Below are positions 18,460 through 28,303 of a DNA stretch of 64,000 nucleotides, in pieces (within the stretch, counting starts at the first letter, position 1; every line of letters begins with the position of its first letter). The notes beneath the pieces were generated by a model. It did not search any database, was not told the origin of the DNA, and saw only the letters and a list, made by a program, of their open reading frames with translations. A program made the translations under genes and the position numbers. This DNA comes from 'Cynodon dactylon' phytoplasma (GTDB lineage Bacteria > Bacillota_I > Bacilli_A > Acholeplasmatales > Acholeplasmataceae), in the NCBI RefSeq assembly GCF_009268075.1, contig NZ_VWOH01000001.1, forward strand, positions 136,362-200,361, read 5' to 3'.

Positions 18460-19499
18460 AAATAATTAAAAATTATAAAATTACTTTTTTGTTAAAATAT
18501 CTAATATCTAATTTTAAAACATATCTCTTTTTTCTAATTATTATAAAATTTTTTTCTATTTTTTTATTTTTTTACATTTTTATTAAATTAAAATTTTTAT
18601 AAATAGTATTAAAATTTTTAATTTTTACATTTTTGTTTAAAAAAATTTATTAAATTTGTATTATTAAAATCATCAAATATTATATTACTAATTCGTGTCG
18701 TAAAAAAATATTTTTTTATCTTATTTTTCATCTTTTTTAACATAACTTTAAAATAATTTAATTATAAAGAAAATTTTTGAAAATAAGAAAAAAATTAAAA
18801 TTAATAAAATTATAATATTAATAAAAATATTAATTAAAATTTTTTTCTTATTTTTTTTATTACTAAATATAATAATTTTTACTTAATAATAAATAAAATA
18901 TGTAAAAAGAATCAATTTTTAATATCTTCTTATATTTTTATTATTTTTGTAAAAAAAATTATTACAATTGTTATAATGTTAAGGTTGTATTAATTTGTAA
19001 TAAAGCATTTAAAGAAGCTTTAATAAATACGAAAATTAAGAAATATATAAAATAAAGTAAATTATATTTAATTATAAATTCTTTTATTTTTATTGATTTA
19101 TATTTTGAAAAATCTTCAAAAAAAAAAAAAGAAAATTTTATCAATTAAATCAAAAAAATAATTAGAATAAAAATTCTAAATAAAACTTTTTTATTTTTGG
19201 AAAAAATTAAATATTGTTTTAAAAAGATAAAAAAATAAAATTATGGAAAAATCTATTCGAAAAAATAAGTACTTTAAAAAAATATTTTTTTAATTTTTTT
19301 GTATATAATTTTAATGATAGTTACTCTTTCAATAAACTAAATTTAATAATATCTATATATCTATATACGAATATTATATATATTTTCACAAATCAATTTT
19401 ATATATTTTTCGATTTTTATATATTTTTTGATCAACAAAAAAAACAAAAATAAAATTTTAAAAAAATATACAAAAAAATCAATAGGAAAAAAATATTTA
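18460..19499. other. Long gene-free region between pcrA and rny
   Basis: About 1 kb, the largest gap in the window. It is almost pure A/T with many stops in every frame. The longest stretch with any protein-like look is near 18906-19060 on the plus strand (about 50 codons, no good start site), which could be a decayed remnant but matches nothing I know. Near 19300 TATATAAT precedes rny and may be its -10 element. A near palindrome with centre ACAATTGT lies at about 18960-18977. No RNA gene seen. Confidence 0.6.
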
Positions 19500-21083
19500 A
19501 TGAAAACAATAATAATAATTTTTATTATTTTGTTTTGTTTTGGTAGTATCTGTTCTTTTTTAATAACTTTTTTTTATTTTAAAAATCAAAAAACAGAATT
19601 AAAAAAAAAAATAAAAAAAATAGAAAAACAAATTAAAGAAAAAATTTTAAAATCTGAAATAATTGCCAAACAAATATTATCAGAAGCTAATAAAAAAAAC
19701 GATTTATTAAAAAAAGAAACAGAAAATGATTTAAATCAGAGAAGAAAAGTAATTGTTAATTTAGAAGAAAAAATAATTCATAAAGAGGAATTATTAGTAT
19801 CAAGAACAGAATATCTAAACAAAAAAGAAGAAATATTATATGAAAAAGAAAAAGAAATTAACAATTTAAAAATAGAAATTGAAAAAATAAAAAACAAAAC
19901 AAAAGAAATATTAAACCAACAAAAAGAAAAATTAGAAAAAATATCTTTATTAAGTCAACAACAAGCCGAATTAATTTTATTTGATGAAGCCCAAAAAAAC
20001 ATAACTCAAGAAATAATGAATTTTGCACAAGAAAAAGAAGAAGAATTTAAAATACAAGTTAAAAAAAAAGCTCAAAATTTATTAATTTACGCAATGCAAA
20101 CATTATCTAAAAGTAATATTATTTCAGAACATAATATTAGTGTTGTCTCCTTATCAGATGACGATATAAAAGGAAAAATTATAGGCAAAGAAGGAAGAAA
20201 TATAAGAAATTTCGAAGTTATAACAGGAGTAGATCTCATAATAGAAGATGTTCCTAATACAGTAGTTTTAAGCTCTTTTGATCCTATAAGAAGAGAAATA
20301 GCGAAAAAAACTTTAGAATATTTAATAAATGACGGAAGAATAACTCCTTCTAGTATAGAAAAAACATTTAAAAAAATGATGTCTGAACTTGAAAGTTTCA
20401 TCCAAGAAATAGGAGAAATAGCAGTATATGAAACTAAAATCGGTATTATTGATAAAGAAATAATAAATTTATTAGGAAAACTTCATTTTAGAATGAGTTA
20501 TGGTCAAAATGTTTTAAATCATTCGTTAGAAGTAGCTTTTATATCAGGAAAATTAGCAGCAGAAATTGGTGAAGATGAAATAATAGCAAGAAGAGCTGGA
20601 CTATTGCATGATATTGGAAAATCATTAAACTGCAAAAAAGAAGGTAATCATGTTAAAATCGGAATTGAATTAGCAATAAAACATAAAGAACCTATTGAAG
20701 TGATAGATTCTATAGCTTCTCATCATGAAGATCAAGAACCAAATACAATTACAGCTATTTTAGTCTCAATAGCTGATAAAATTAGTTCATCTAGACCAGG
20801 TGCACGAAAAGAATCTGTAGAAAACTATTTTCAAAGAATAAGTCAATTAGAAAAAATAGCTGATAATATAGAAGGTGTTGAAAAATCTTATGCTATTCGT
20901 TCAGGAAGAGAAATTAGAGTAATAGTAAAATCAAAGGAAATAGATGATTTAAAAACTTTTAATATTGCTCAAAAAATAAAAAAAGAAATTCAAAAAAATA
21001 AAAAAATCCAAAACAACAGAACGATAAAAATAACAGTTATTAGAGAATTCAGAATAGAAGAAAAATTAGAAGGTGAAGAATAA
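19500..21083 (+). CDS. rny: Ribonuclease Y
   Basis: Membrane-anchored endoribonuclease that starts bulk mRNA decay. From ATG 19500 (AGGA 12 bases upstream) it has 527 residues and opens with the anchor helix KTIIIIFIILFCFGSICSF, as RNase Y should; an in-frame TTG at 19428 adds 24 basic residues but has no ribosome site. A long coiled coil follows, then a KH domain (IIGKEGRNIRNFE), then the HD domain with LLHDIGKS and SHHEDQE as metal ligands, and a C-terminal Rny domain (RSGREIRVIVKS). ymdB follows 109 bases downstream, the conserved pairing. Confidence 0.96.
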   Translation: MKTIIIIFIILFCFGSICSFLITFFYFKNQKTELKKKIKKIEKQIKEKILKSEIIAKQILSEANKKNDLLKKETENDLNQRRKVIVNLEEKIIHKEELLVSRTEYLNKKEEILYEKEKEINNLKIEIEKIKNKTKEILNQQKEKLEKISLLSQQQAELILFDEAQKNITQEIMNFAQEKEEEFKIQVKKKAQNLLIYAMQTLSKSNIISEHNISVVSLSDDDIKGKIIGKEGRNIRNFEVITGVDLIIEDVPNTVVLSSFDPIRREIAKKTLEYLINDGRITPSSIEKTFKKMMSELESFIQEIGEIAVYETKIGIIDKEIINLLGKLHFRMSYGQNVLNHSLEVAFISGKLAAEIGEDEIIARRAGLLHDIGKSLNCKKEGNHVKIGIELAIKHKEPIEVIDSIASHHEDQEPNTITAILVSIADKISSSRPGARKESVENYFQRISQLEKIADNIEGVEKSYAIRSGREIRVIVKSKEIDDLKTFNIAQKIKKEIQKNKKIQNNRTIKITVIREFRIEEKLEGEE

Positions 21084-21191
21084 GCAAAAAATTTTTTCTT
21101 TTTTTTATGTTAACTTTTTTTTATGTTAATATAAAATATTAAATTTATTTAAACTTTTAAGATTGCTACAATAAATTATAAAGGAGTTGAA

Positions 21192-21962
21192 ATGAATATT
21201 CTTTTTATAGGTGATGTTTGTGGTATTACAGGTGTAGATTATTTAACAGAAAAAATTAATTTTCTTAAACAAAAATATAAAACTGACATTATAATAGTAA
21301 ATGCTGAGAATGCTTCTAATGGTAAAGGATTAGATTATAAAAACTATAAAAATTTAGTTCTTGCTGGAGTAGATATAATTACAATGGGTAATCATACATG
21401 GAGTAATGTTGAATTAATAAAATTTATAGATCATACTAATATTATAAGACCTTTTAATTTTGAAAAAAAATATCCTGGAAAAGGATACAAAATAATTAAA
21501 AAAAATAAAAAAAAAGTTTTAATTATGAATATTTTAGGTAGAATTTTCATGAATAATAACGATTTATTATGCCCTTTCAGAGAAGTAGAAAAAATTTTAA
21601 AAATTTGCAAAAATAAATATGATTATTCTATATTAGATTTTCATGCTCAAGCTACTAGTGAAAAAATGGCTTTAGCATATCATTTTGATGGAAAAATAGA
21701 TGCTATTTTAGGTACTCATACACATATACAAACAAATGATGATAGAATTTTACCTAAAAAAACTTTATATATATCAGATGTAGGTATGACTGGATCTTTC
21801 GAAGGTGTGATAGGATCTGATAAAAATATAATTATTAATAATTTTTTAAATAATAAAAAAAAAATTAAACAAAAAATTGCTGAAGGAAAAAGACAATTAA
21901 ATGGAGTTTTTTTAAATTTAGGAAAATTTAAAAAAATAATTAAAATTAACTTCAATGAATAA
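21192..21962 (+). CDS. ymdB: YmdB-family metallophosphoesterase (2',3'-cAMP phosphodiesterase type)
   Basis: 256 residues, typical length. Metal ligands are visible in [35 protein letters not shown] and [10 protein letters not shown]. The Bacillus homologue hydrolyses 2',3'-cyclic AMP and is encoded next to rny, as here. ATG 21192 has AAGGAG close upstream. Its last 8 bases overlap the start of miaA, so the two are translationally linked. The activity is by family. Confidence 0.92.
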   Translation: MNILFIGDVCGITGVDYLTEKINFLKQKYKTDIIIVNAENASNGKGLDYKNYKNLVLAGVDIITMGNHTWSNVELIKFIDHTNIIRPFNFEKKYPGKGYKIIKKNKKKVLIMNILGRIFMNNNDLLCPFREVEKILKICKNKYDYSILDFHAQATSEKMALAYHFDGKIDAILGTHTHIQTNDDRILPKKTLYISDVGMTGSFEGVIGSDKNIIINNFLNNKKKIKQKIAEGKRQLNGVFLNLGKFKKIIKINFNE

Positions 21963-22869
21963 TAAAAAAAAATCAAATGAAATAAAAATAAAAAAAGTAA
22001 TTGTTATTGGTGGTCCTACTTCATCTGGAAAAACTTCTCTTTCGGTTAAACTTGCACAAATTTTTAATGGAGAAATTATAAATACTGATTCTGTTCAAAT
22101 GTATAAAGAATTCAATATTGGTTCGGCTAAAATTACTGAAAAAGAGAAAAAAAATATTAAACATCATCTATTAGATATAATAAATCCTGAACAAAAATAT
22201 AATATTTACGAATTTCAAAAAAGCGTAAGAAAAATAATACCTAAAATTGATATTCCTTTTTTAGTAGGAGGAAGTGGATTATACATTAAATCAGCTCTTT
22301 TTGATTATGAATTCGAAAAAGAAAAAAAAAAATATAATAAAAAAAAAATTAATAACAAACAAATGATAGAAATTATTAAACAAAAAGATCCGAATTTAAT
22401 TTTAGATCAAAAAAATCCTCATCGTGTAAAAAGAGCATTTGAACAAACTTACCACAAAAAATTAAGATCTCAAAAAAACGGAAAAAACAATCCTCTATTT
22501 GATATTTTAACTATTTATTTAGATCTTCCTAAACAAATATTAAAAGAAAGAATTGAACAAAGATTAGAAAAAATGTTAAAATCTGGTTTTATTCTAGAAG
22601 TAGAAAGATTAATAAAAAAATTCCCAAAAGCAAACTTTAATATAATTGGTTATAGAGAAATAAAAATGTTTTTAGAAAATAAAATAAATTTAAACGAAAC
22701 AAAAAAAATAATAATATCTAAAACAATGAAATATGCTAAAAGACAAAAAACATGGTTTAAAAATCAGTTTGATTCTTTAATTATAATAAATGCTTTATCT
22801 GAAAAAATAACAGAAAAGAGCAGTGAAATAATTTTTAATTTCTTAAAAACAAAAAAGGAAAAAAATTAA
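21955..22869 (+). CDS. miaA: tRNA dimethylallyltransferase
   Basis: 304 residues. It adds a dimethylallyl group to A37 of tRNAs that read codons starting with U. The P-loop [10 protein letters not shown] is at about 19-28; [17 protein letters not shown] and [14 protein letters not shown] follow, then [13 protein letters not shown], and [11 protein letters not shown] near the C-terminus, all family marks. ATG 21955 lies inside the end of ymdB (8-base overlap). efp begins two bases after its stop. Confidence 0.95.
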   Translation: MNNKKKSNEIKIKKVIVIGGPTSSGKTSLSVKLAQIFNGEIINTDSVQMYKEFNIGSAKITEKEKKNIKHHLLDIINPEQKYNIYEFQKSVRKIIPKIDIPFLVGGSGLYIKSALFDYEFEKEKKKYNKKKINNKQMIEIIKQKDPNLILDQKNPHRVKRAFEQTYHKKLRSQKNGKNNPLFDILTIYLDLPKQILKERIEQRLEKMLKSGFILEVERLIKKFPKANFNIIGYREIKMFLENKINLNETKKIIISKTMKYAKRQKTWFKNQFDSLIIINALSEKITEKSSEIIFNFLKTKKEKN

Positions 22870-22870
22870 A

Positions 22871-23446
22871 ATGATTAATACAAACGATTTTAAAACAGGG
22901 CAAACAATTAAATTAAATAATAAAATTTATCAAATTATAGAATTTTTACATGTTAAACCTGGAAAAGGAGCAGCTTTTGTTAGAAGTAAGCTTAAAAATT
23001 TGAAAACAGGCGAAATTATAGAACATATATTTAATGCAGGTGTAAAAATACAAGAAGGATTTATAAGTAAAATAAAATCTAAATTATCTTATGTATCGGG
23101 TAATTCTTATTTTTTTTTAAATATGTCTAATTATGAACAAATAGAAGTTGCAAAATCAAAAATAACCAATATTTTAAACTATTTAACAGAAAATATTGAT
23201 ATTGATATTATTGTTGATGAAAATCAAGAAATTTTAGATATCATAGTACCGAATAAAATTTCTTTAAAAGTAATAAAAACAGACAATTTTATTCAAAATA
23301 ATAGTTCAAAAAAAAACAACAATTTTAAAAAAGCCACTTTAGAAACTGGTTTAACGATTAAAGTGCCTATTTTTATTTTAGAAGGAGAAGATATAATAAT
23401 TAATACGATAACAAATACTTATCTATCAAGAAATACTAATAAATAA
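22871..23446 (+). CDS. efp: Translation elongation factor P
   Basis: 191 residues, standard size with a KOW-like domain and two OB folds. EF-P relieves ribosomes stalled at polyproline. The tip loop VKPGKGAAFVRSK has lysine (K32), the residue modified in Bacillus-type EF-P. The C-terminal fold (LETGLTIKVPIFILEGEDI) fits domain III. AAAGGA is placed just upstream of ATG 22871 inside the miaA end, so the gene is co-transcribed. Confidence 0.96.
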   Translation: MINTNDFKTGQTIKLNNKIYQIIEFLHVKPGKGAAFVRSKLKNLKTGEIIEHIFNAGVKIQEGFISKIKSKLSYVSGNSYFFLNMSNYEQIEVAKSKITNILNYLTENIDIDIIVDENQEILDIIVPNKISLKVIKTDNFIQNNSSKKNNNFKKATLETGLTIKVPIFILEGEDIIINTITNTYLSRNTNK

Positions 23447-23631
23447 ATATAAATATCAAAAAAATATGTTCTATGTAATTAAATTTTATCATTACACCTT
23501 TTATTATGTAAAAAAAAGAGAAAAAGTGCATTTATATTTTATTTTTTTATTATAATCCATATTAAAAAATTTAAAAATAAAAAAATAAATATAATAAAAG
23601 TTATTAATTTTTTTAATTAAAAAAATAAATT

Positions 23632-24960
23632 ATGAATATTTTTAAAGTATCAATTGTAGGAAAACCAAATGTTGGAAAATCAAGTTTATTCAACAGAATT
23701 TTAAAAAAAAGAATATCTATAATATATGAAAATCCAGGCACAACCAAAGATAGACTTTATGACAATGCATTTTGGTTAAATAAAAAATTTTTATTAATCG
23801 ACACAGGAGGTATAGTATTCGAAAATATTCCGTTAAAACAAAAAATAAAAGAACAAACAGAATTCGCTATTAAAGAATCAAATTTGATTATTTTTGTTAC
23901 AGATGGACAAAATCTTGTAACAGAAGAAGATTTAAAAGTATCTAAAATATTACATAAAAGCAAAAAAAAAGTAATCGTAGCAGTCAACAAAATTGATAAT
24001 AAATCATTATTAGGAAATATCTATGATTTTTATTGTTTAGGATTTAAAAATATAATAGGTATTAGTGTTAAACATGGTATAGGTATAGGAGAACTTTTAG
24101 ATAAAATTATTTTTTTTAGAAAAATGTTTATTAACAACACCGAGATAACAGACAAAAATGAAAAAAATATAAAATTTTGTTTAATAGGAAAACCTAACGT
24201 AGGTAAATCAACATTTAAAAATACTTTTTTATCTAAAAAAAGAATGATTGTAGAAAATATTCCTGGTACTACAACAGATGTAATAAGTACATTTTTTGAA
24301 AGAAAAGGAAAAAAATATTATATAATAGACACTCCAGGATTAATAAAAAAAAGCAGAATAAGTGAAAAACAAGAAAAATACAGTTTTTTAAGAACCATAG
24401 AATGTATAGAAAAAAGTGATATTGTTTGTTTTATAATAGATATTAGTCAAAAAATAACTGAACAAGATAGAAACATTTCTTCTTTAATTTTTAATTATAA
24501 TAAAGCTTGTTTAATCATTTGTAATAAATGGGATTTAATAAAAAATCAAAAAAAAAACGTTAAATTTATGGAACAATATATAAAAAAAGAATTTCCTTTT
24601 TTAAATCATGTACCTGTTATTTTTTTGTCTGCAAAAGATAATAAAAGAATGCATTTATTTCTTCCTATAATAGAAAAAGTATTTAAAAATTATGAAACTT
24701 TTTTTTCTAATAAAATTTTAAATGATATTTTATACGAATCTACACAAATAAACCCTCCTTCTTTTTATAAAAACGGAAAAGCTAAGTTCTTTTTTTTAAA
24801 ACAAGTTGATAATAAACCACCTGAATTTTTATGTTTAGTAAATAATCCTAAACTTATACATTTTTCTTATGAAAGATTTTTAAAAAATCAATTAAGAAAA
24901 AATTTAGAACTTGATGGTATTAATTTTAAAATTACATTCAGAAAGAAAGAAGAGGAATAA
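23632..24960 (+). CDS. der: Ribosome biogenesis GTPase Der (EngA)
   Basis: 442 residues with two consecutive GTPase domains, unique to Der, required for 50S assembly. Domain 1: GKPNVGKS at 10-17, DTGG, NKID at 119-122. Domain 2: GKPNVGKST at 186-194, DTPG, and NKWD. The C-terminal KH-like domain ends in GINFKITFRKK. It lies 185 bases after efp; the spacer has TATAAT at about 23550-23555 that could be a -10 element. gpsA follows after five bases. Confidence 0.96.
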   Translation: MNIFKVSIVGKPNVGKSSLFNRILKKRISIIYENPGTTKDRLYDNAFWLNKKFLLIDTGGIVFENIPLKQKIKEQTEFAIKESNLIIFVTDGQNLVTEEDLKVSKILHKSKKKVIVAVNKIDNKSLLGNIYDFYCLGFKNIIGISVKHGIGIGELLDKIIFFRKMFINNTEITDKNEKNIKFCLIGKPNVGKSTFKNTFLSKKRMIVENIPGTTTDVISTFFERKGKKYYIIDTPGLIKKSRISEKQEKYSFLRTIECIEKSDIVCFIIDISQKITEQDRNISSLIFNYNKACLIICNKWDLIKNQKKNVKFMEQYIKKEFPFLNHVPVIFLSAKDNKRMHLFLPIIEKVFKNYETFFSNKILNDILYESTQINPPSFYKNGKAKFFFLKQVDNKPPEFLCLVNNPKLIHFSYERFLKNQLRKNLELDGINFKITFRKKEEE

Positions 24961-24965
24961 ATTTC

Positions 24966-25934
24966 ATGAAAAAAATAACTATAATAGGAGGAGGAGCGTG
25001 GGGTACTACTCTAGGTCAAGTTTTAACAGATAACAAAAACAAAGTTTTAATTTATGAAATTAATGAAAATTATATTCAAAAAATAAATAATCAAAAACAT
25101 CCTATTTTTAAAGATTTAAAAATAAATAAAATGAAATCAACACAAAATTTAGAAAAAGCCTTAAATTTTTCAGAAATAATTATTATCTGTATACCAACTC
25201 AAAAAATAAGAAATCTTCTTAAAAAAATAAACAAAATAATAAAAGAACCTAAAAAATTTATTAACACTTCTAAAGGTATAGAAAATATTCAAAACAAAAT
25301 TATATACGAAATTTTAAAAGAAGAAATAGATAAAAATAAAATAAAAAATTATGCTTCTGTTTTGGGACCATCGCATGCAGAAGAAGTTATTCTTAAAAAA
25401 AAAACATTTTTAAATGTTGCCACTTATGATACAAATTTTGCAAAAGAAATTTGTTTTTTATTTAATAACGAATATTTTAAATTAGAAATTTCAAAAGATA
25501 TCATAGGTTGTGAAATTTGTAGTTCGTTTAAAAATGCTCTTGCTTTAATTAGTGGTATTTTAGATGATGATTTATTTGATCAAAATGCCAAAGCAGCTTT
25601 TATAACTTTAGGTATCAGAGAAATGAAAAAAATCTTAACTTTTTTTAATACTAATCCAGAAACAGCGACAAGCTTAGCAGGTTTAGGAGATTTAATAGTT
25701 ACTGCTTTTAACATAAATTCTCGTAATTATGAAGCAGGTAAAAAAATTCGTTTGGGACAGAAAATAAATGAAATTTATAAAACTTCCAACCAAGTTATAG
25801 AAGGTATAAATAATATAAAAGTTTTTTATGAATTATCCAAAATAAACAATATTGATTTACCTATAATTCAAAACAGTTTTAAAGTTATTTTTAATAATAA
25901 ACCAATTAAACAAATAATAAACAAAATATTATAA
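24966..25934 (+). CDS. gpsA: Glycerol-3-phosphate dehydrogenase (NAD(P)+)
   Basis: 322 residues. It interconverts dihydroxyacetone phosphate and glycerol 3-phosphate, feeding phospholipid synthesis. Nucleotide-binding GGGAWG at 8-13, then NTSKGIE, LGPSHAEEV, catalytic-lysine region CSSFKNALALISG, and SLAGLGDLIVTAF with NSRNYEAG. The order der-gpsA-hup is the same as in Bacillus and its relatives. The gene starts five bases after the der stop. Confidence 0.96.
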   Translation: MKKITIIGGGAWGTTLGQVLTDNKNKVLIYEINENYIQKINNQKHPIFKDLKINKMKSTQNLEKALNFSEIIIICIPTQKIRNLLKKINKIIKEPKKFINTSKGIENIQNKIIYEILKEEIDKNKIKNYASVLGPSHAEEVILKKKTFLNVATYDTNFAKEICFLFNNEYFKLEISKDIIGCEICSSFKNALALISGILDDDLFDQNAKAAFITLGIREMKKILTFFNTNPETATSLAGLGDLIVTAFNINSRNYEAGKKIRLGQKINEIYKTSNQVIEGINNIKVFYELSKINNIDLPIIQNSFKVIFNNKPIKQIINKIL

Positions 25935-26010
25935 TCAAAAAATAATCAATAATATAAAAATAGATTTAAAATAATTATTTTTTAATGAAAAAACAAAAAA
26001 AAACTTTTTT

Positions 26011-26040
26011 TTGTTGTTAAAATCATTTTTTATGTTAAAA
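26011..26040 (+). promoter_or_regulatory. Possible extended -10 promoter for the HU gene
   Basis: TTGTTG (26011-26016), an 18-base spacer, and ATGTTAAAAT, in which TG-T-TAAAAT (26032-26040) reads as an extended -10. It lies about 47 bases before the HU start. A second candidate TATAAT sits at 26053-26058. Weak in this base composition. Confidence 0.3.
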
Positions 26041-26086
26041 TTTTACTAGATTTATAATTAAGAAAAAAGGAGTTAAAAAATAAAAA

Positions 26087-26389
26087 ATGACCAAATTAAA
26101 ATTAATTAATTCAATGACAGAAAAAATGGACATAACAAAAAAAGAAGCAAATGAATTTTTTAATCATTTAAATCAAATAATATTAGATGCTTTACAAAAT
26201 GAAGAAAAAGTTCCTGTACCAGGACTAGGTATTATCCAATTAAAAAATAGACAAGAAAAAAATTGTAAATTACCGAAACAATCAGAAATTCATCATATTC
26301 CTGAACATGTTGTACCAGTTTTTAGAATGAACAAAAAAATTAAATCATTTTTTAGAACTTTTAAATTCACAAAAATCAAAAAAAAATAA
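26087..26389 (+). CDS. hup: HU-family DNA-binding protein, divergent
   Basis: 100 residues. The HU layout is seen: N-terminal helices (SMTEKMDITKKEANEFFNHL), the beta turn VPVPGLGIIQLKNRQ, and the C-terminal VVPVFRMNKKIKSFFR. The DNA-intercalating arm, usually with R-N-P-x-T-G, is replaced by KNCKLPKQSEIHHIP, so bending geometry may differ. It packages DNA and is likely the main nucleoid protein here. It follows gpsA as in Bacillus. AAAAGGAG lies upstream of ATG 26087. Confidence 0.85.
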   Translation: MTKLKLINSMTEKMDITKKEANEFFNHLNQIILDALQNEEKVPVPGLGIIQLKNRQEKNCKLPKQSEIHHIPEHVVPVFRMNKKIKSFFRTFKFTKIKKK

Positions 26390-26452
26390 GAATAAGAAGA
26401 TTAATTTTATATTTAAATAATTTGAAATAAAAATAAGGACAATTGAATTAAT

Positions 26453-26677
26453 ATGGCTTGGAATAATAACACTTATCTTATCGGAGAAAGAGTAAAAATA
26501 GAAAATGAAAAAGAAATAGGTGTAGTTACTAGAATTGATTTTGAAAATGGTTTAATATATGTTTTATTCAAAAAATTAAGAGAAGTAACTTATAATTACC
26601 CTCAAGTAATAGAAAATAATACTCTTAAACCTTTGATAAAAAAAAATTTGAAAATCAATATTAAAAAAAATTTTTAA
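26453..26677 (+). CDS. Small protein with an SH3/KOW-like fold, function unknown
   Basis: 74 residues, starting MAWNNNTYLIGERV with AAGGA about 13 bases upstream. The middle (GVVTRIDFENGLIYVLFK) has the alternating pattern of a small beta barrel such as the KOW or tudor-like modules found in CarD, NusG or the C-terminus of PcrA. Lys-rich tail. It lies between the HU gene and rpmG, in a run of plus-strand housekeeping genes. No clear family; nucleic acid or ribosome binding is only a guess. Confidence 0.65.
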   Translation: MAWNNNTYLIGERVKIENEKEIGVVTRIDFENGLIYVLFKKLREVTYNYPQVIENNTLKPLIKKNLKINIKKNF

Positions 26678-26847
26678 ATTAAAAAACCATTAGAACAAAA
26701 ATAGTTATATATCTTTTTTCTAAAAAATTTTACTATTTTTGTTTTTTTTGAATAAAATATTTTAATTTAAAAAAAATAATTAATAATAATCAATTTAAAA
26801 TTTTTTTTTAATAAAAAAAAATTAATAAAAAAGAAAGATAATTTAAA

Positions 26848-26997
26848 ATGAGTAATCTAGTTAAGTTAGTATGTATAGAATGCGGAAGAGAAAACTATCA
26901 TACCCAAAAAAATAAAAAAAAAAATTTTAGAAACTTAGAATTTAAGAAATATTGTCCTTTTTTAAAAAAACATACCATTCATAAAGAAAAAAAATAG
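26848..26997 (+). CDS. rpmG: 50S ribosomal protein L33
   Basis: A 49-codon gene. The product begins [18 protein letters not shown] and continues [16 protein letters not shown] and KKHTIHKE, the L33 signature. The first zinc pair CIEC (C9, C12) is present; in the second half only one Cys (C36) remains, as in some Bacillus L33 forms, so zinc binding may be lost. AAAGA lies upstream of ATG 26848. tRNA-Cys follows 19 bases after the stop. Confidence 0.93.
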   Translation: MSNLVKLVCIECGRENYHTQKNKKKNFRNLEFKKYCPFLKKHTIHKEKK

Positions 26998-27016
26998 TTT
27001 GTCTATCTGAAATTTT

Positions 27017-27092
27017 GGCCCCGTAGCCAAGTGGTCTAAGGCATAGCTCTGCAAAAGCTTGATCAGCGGTTCAAATCCGTTCGGGGCCTCCA
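27017..27092 (+). tRNA. tRNA-Cys (GCA)
   Basis: A 76-base cloverleaf. Acceptor arms GGCCCCG (27017-27023) and CGGGGCC (27082-27088) pair fully, with discriminator T and an encoded CCA at 27090-27092. The D-arm holds GTGGTCTAAGGC. The anticodon loop CTGCAAA between AGCT and AGCT gives GCA. The T-loop reads GGTTCAAATCC. It is an island of G/C in the A/T-rich DNA. Confidence 0.97.
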
Positions 27093-27154
27093 AAATAAAA
27101 TAAAATATTATCAAAATAAAAAAATAATGTTAAAATTTTTGAAAGTAATTAATT

Positions 27155-28105
27155 ATGAAGTTAAAAAGAAAAAAAAATTTTATAAAAATTTTTTTAATTT
27201 CTTCTATTTGTTCTGTTATTATATTACTTATTTTTATATTCATAACAAATCAATTTCACAAAAAAAACACAAAAATGTCTAAACAACAAATTACTGAACA
27301 TATTATTGAACATAAAAATAAAAAAAAAATTATACAAATTCCTGATCCTCAAGTTTTTCAAATAGGAAAAGAATGGTATAAAGAAGATGAAGAATATGAA
27401 GAAGATGAAAAAGATAATGATTTAAATCAATATTGTCAAGATAATTCTGATAATTATATAATAAAAGAAAATCAAAAATCAAAAACTTGTATGATTCACA
27501 AAAAATGGTTTTTTTTTGGGATAAACGGATTAGATAATTTTATTCAAAAAATAATAGATAAAAATCAAAAAGAAATAGAAAAATTAAAAAATGATATAGA
27601 TAGTATTAATATTAATCCAAATATAAATTCAAAAGATTTAGAAAAAATAGAAGAAATTAAAAAAAAAATAGAATTTTTAGGATTAAAAACTTATGGTACA
27701 TCTTTCTATAATATTATGTCTAAAGAAAAAAAGTATTTATTAGATGAAGATAAAATTCTTATTTTTTGGCCATATGAAAATTATACAGAAAAATTAAAAT
27801 TACACAAAATACCTGAAAATCTAGACAATAGTTTATATAATACTTTTAATCTTTGGAACGGATGGGAAGATATAGTTTTTTTCAAAAAATCTAAAGAATC
27901 TTGGCTTTATAATTTTTTAACAATTAAACAATTAGAAGTAAATAAAGAAAAAATTCTTTTAATAGAATTTAAAGGTCCGAAAGAATTTTTAGAAGATGAA
28001 GATGAAATGGATTATTATTTGGGACAACTCATTGTACCTCATTTAGAACAAAAAATTTATAATTTCTACTTTAATCCCGTTTTAAATAGCTTAAGTATAT
28101 ACTAA
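27155..28105 (+). CDS. Membrane-anchored orphan protein, charged exterior domain
   Basis: 316 residues. A basic start (MKLKRKKNF) and a hydrophobic segment at about 10-32 give a signal anchor; the rest should face outside. Residues about 70-95 are strongly acidic (KEDEEYEEDEKDND). A helical segment KNQKEIEKLKNDIDSI follows, and the C-terminal half holds aromatic, folded-looking sequence (FWPYENYTEKL, LWNGWEDIVFF). Two Cys at about 96 and 113 could pair. TGTTAAAAT at 27127 may be an extended -10. It converges with the anchored orphan at 28304. Surface or secreted proteins of this type are candidates for host contact; I do not recognise it. Confidence 0.7.
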   Translation: MKLKRKKNFIKIFLISSICSVIILLIFIFITNQFHKKNTKMSKQQITEHIIEHKNKKKIIQIPDPQVFQIGKEWYKEDEEYEEDEKDNDLNQYCQDNSDNYIIKENQKSKTCMIHKKWFFFGINGLDNFIQKIIDKNQKEIEKLKNDIDSININPNINSKDLEKIEEIKKKIEFLGLKTYGTSFYNIMSKEKKYLLDEDKILIFWPYENYTEKLKLHKIPENLDNSLYNTFNLWNGWEDIVFFKKSKESWLYNFLTIKQLEVNKEKILLIEFKGPKEFLEDEDEMDYYLGQLIVPHLEQKIYNFYFNPVLNSLSIY

Positions 28106-28229
28106 AACAAAAATTAATTAACCAAATTAATTTTATTATAAAATAAATTTTATTAAAAAAAGATATATATAAAATTAAAATTTATATAAAACTGAATTTA
28201 ATTTTTAAAAAAATAAACAAAACAAAAAA

Positions 28230-28250
28230 GACTAAATTTTAAATTTAGTC
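28230..28250. terminator. Bidirectional rho-independent terminator
   Basis: GACTAAATTT (28230-28239) and AAATTTAGTC (28241-28250) form a perfect stem, flanked by AAAAAA on the left and TTTTTTTT on the right. It sits between the convergent genes ending at 28105 and 28304, so it can serve both strands. Confidence 0.85.
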
Positions 28251-28303
28251 TTTTTTTTACTTCTAAAAATTTCAATTATTTATATTGATTTCTATAAAAT
28301 TAT

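Noticed and set aside
18906-19060. Possible small plus-strand gene of about 50 codons
   Set aside because: No start codon with a ribosome site, and no similarity recognised; could be chance.
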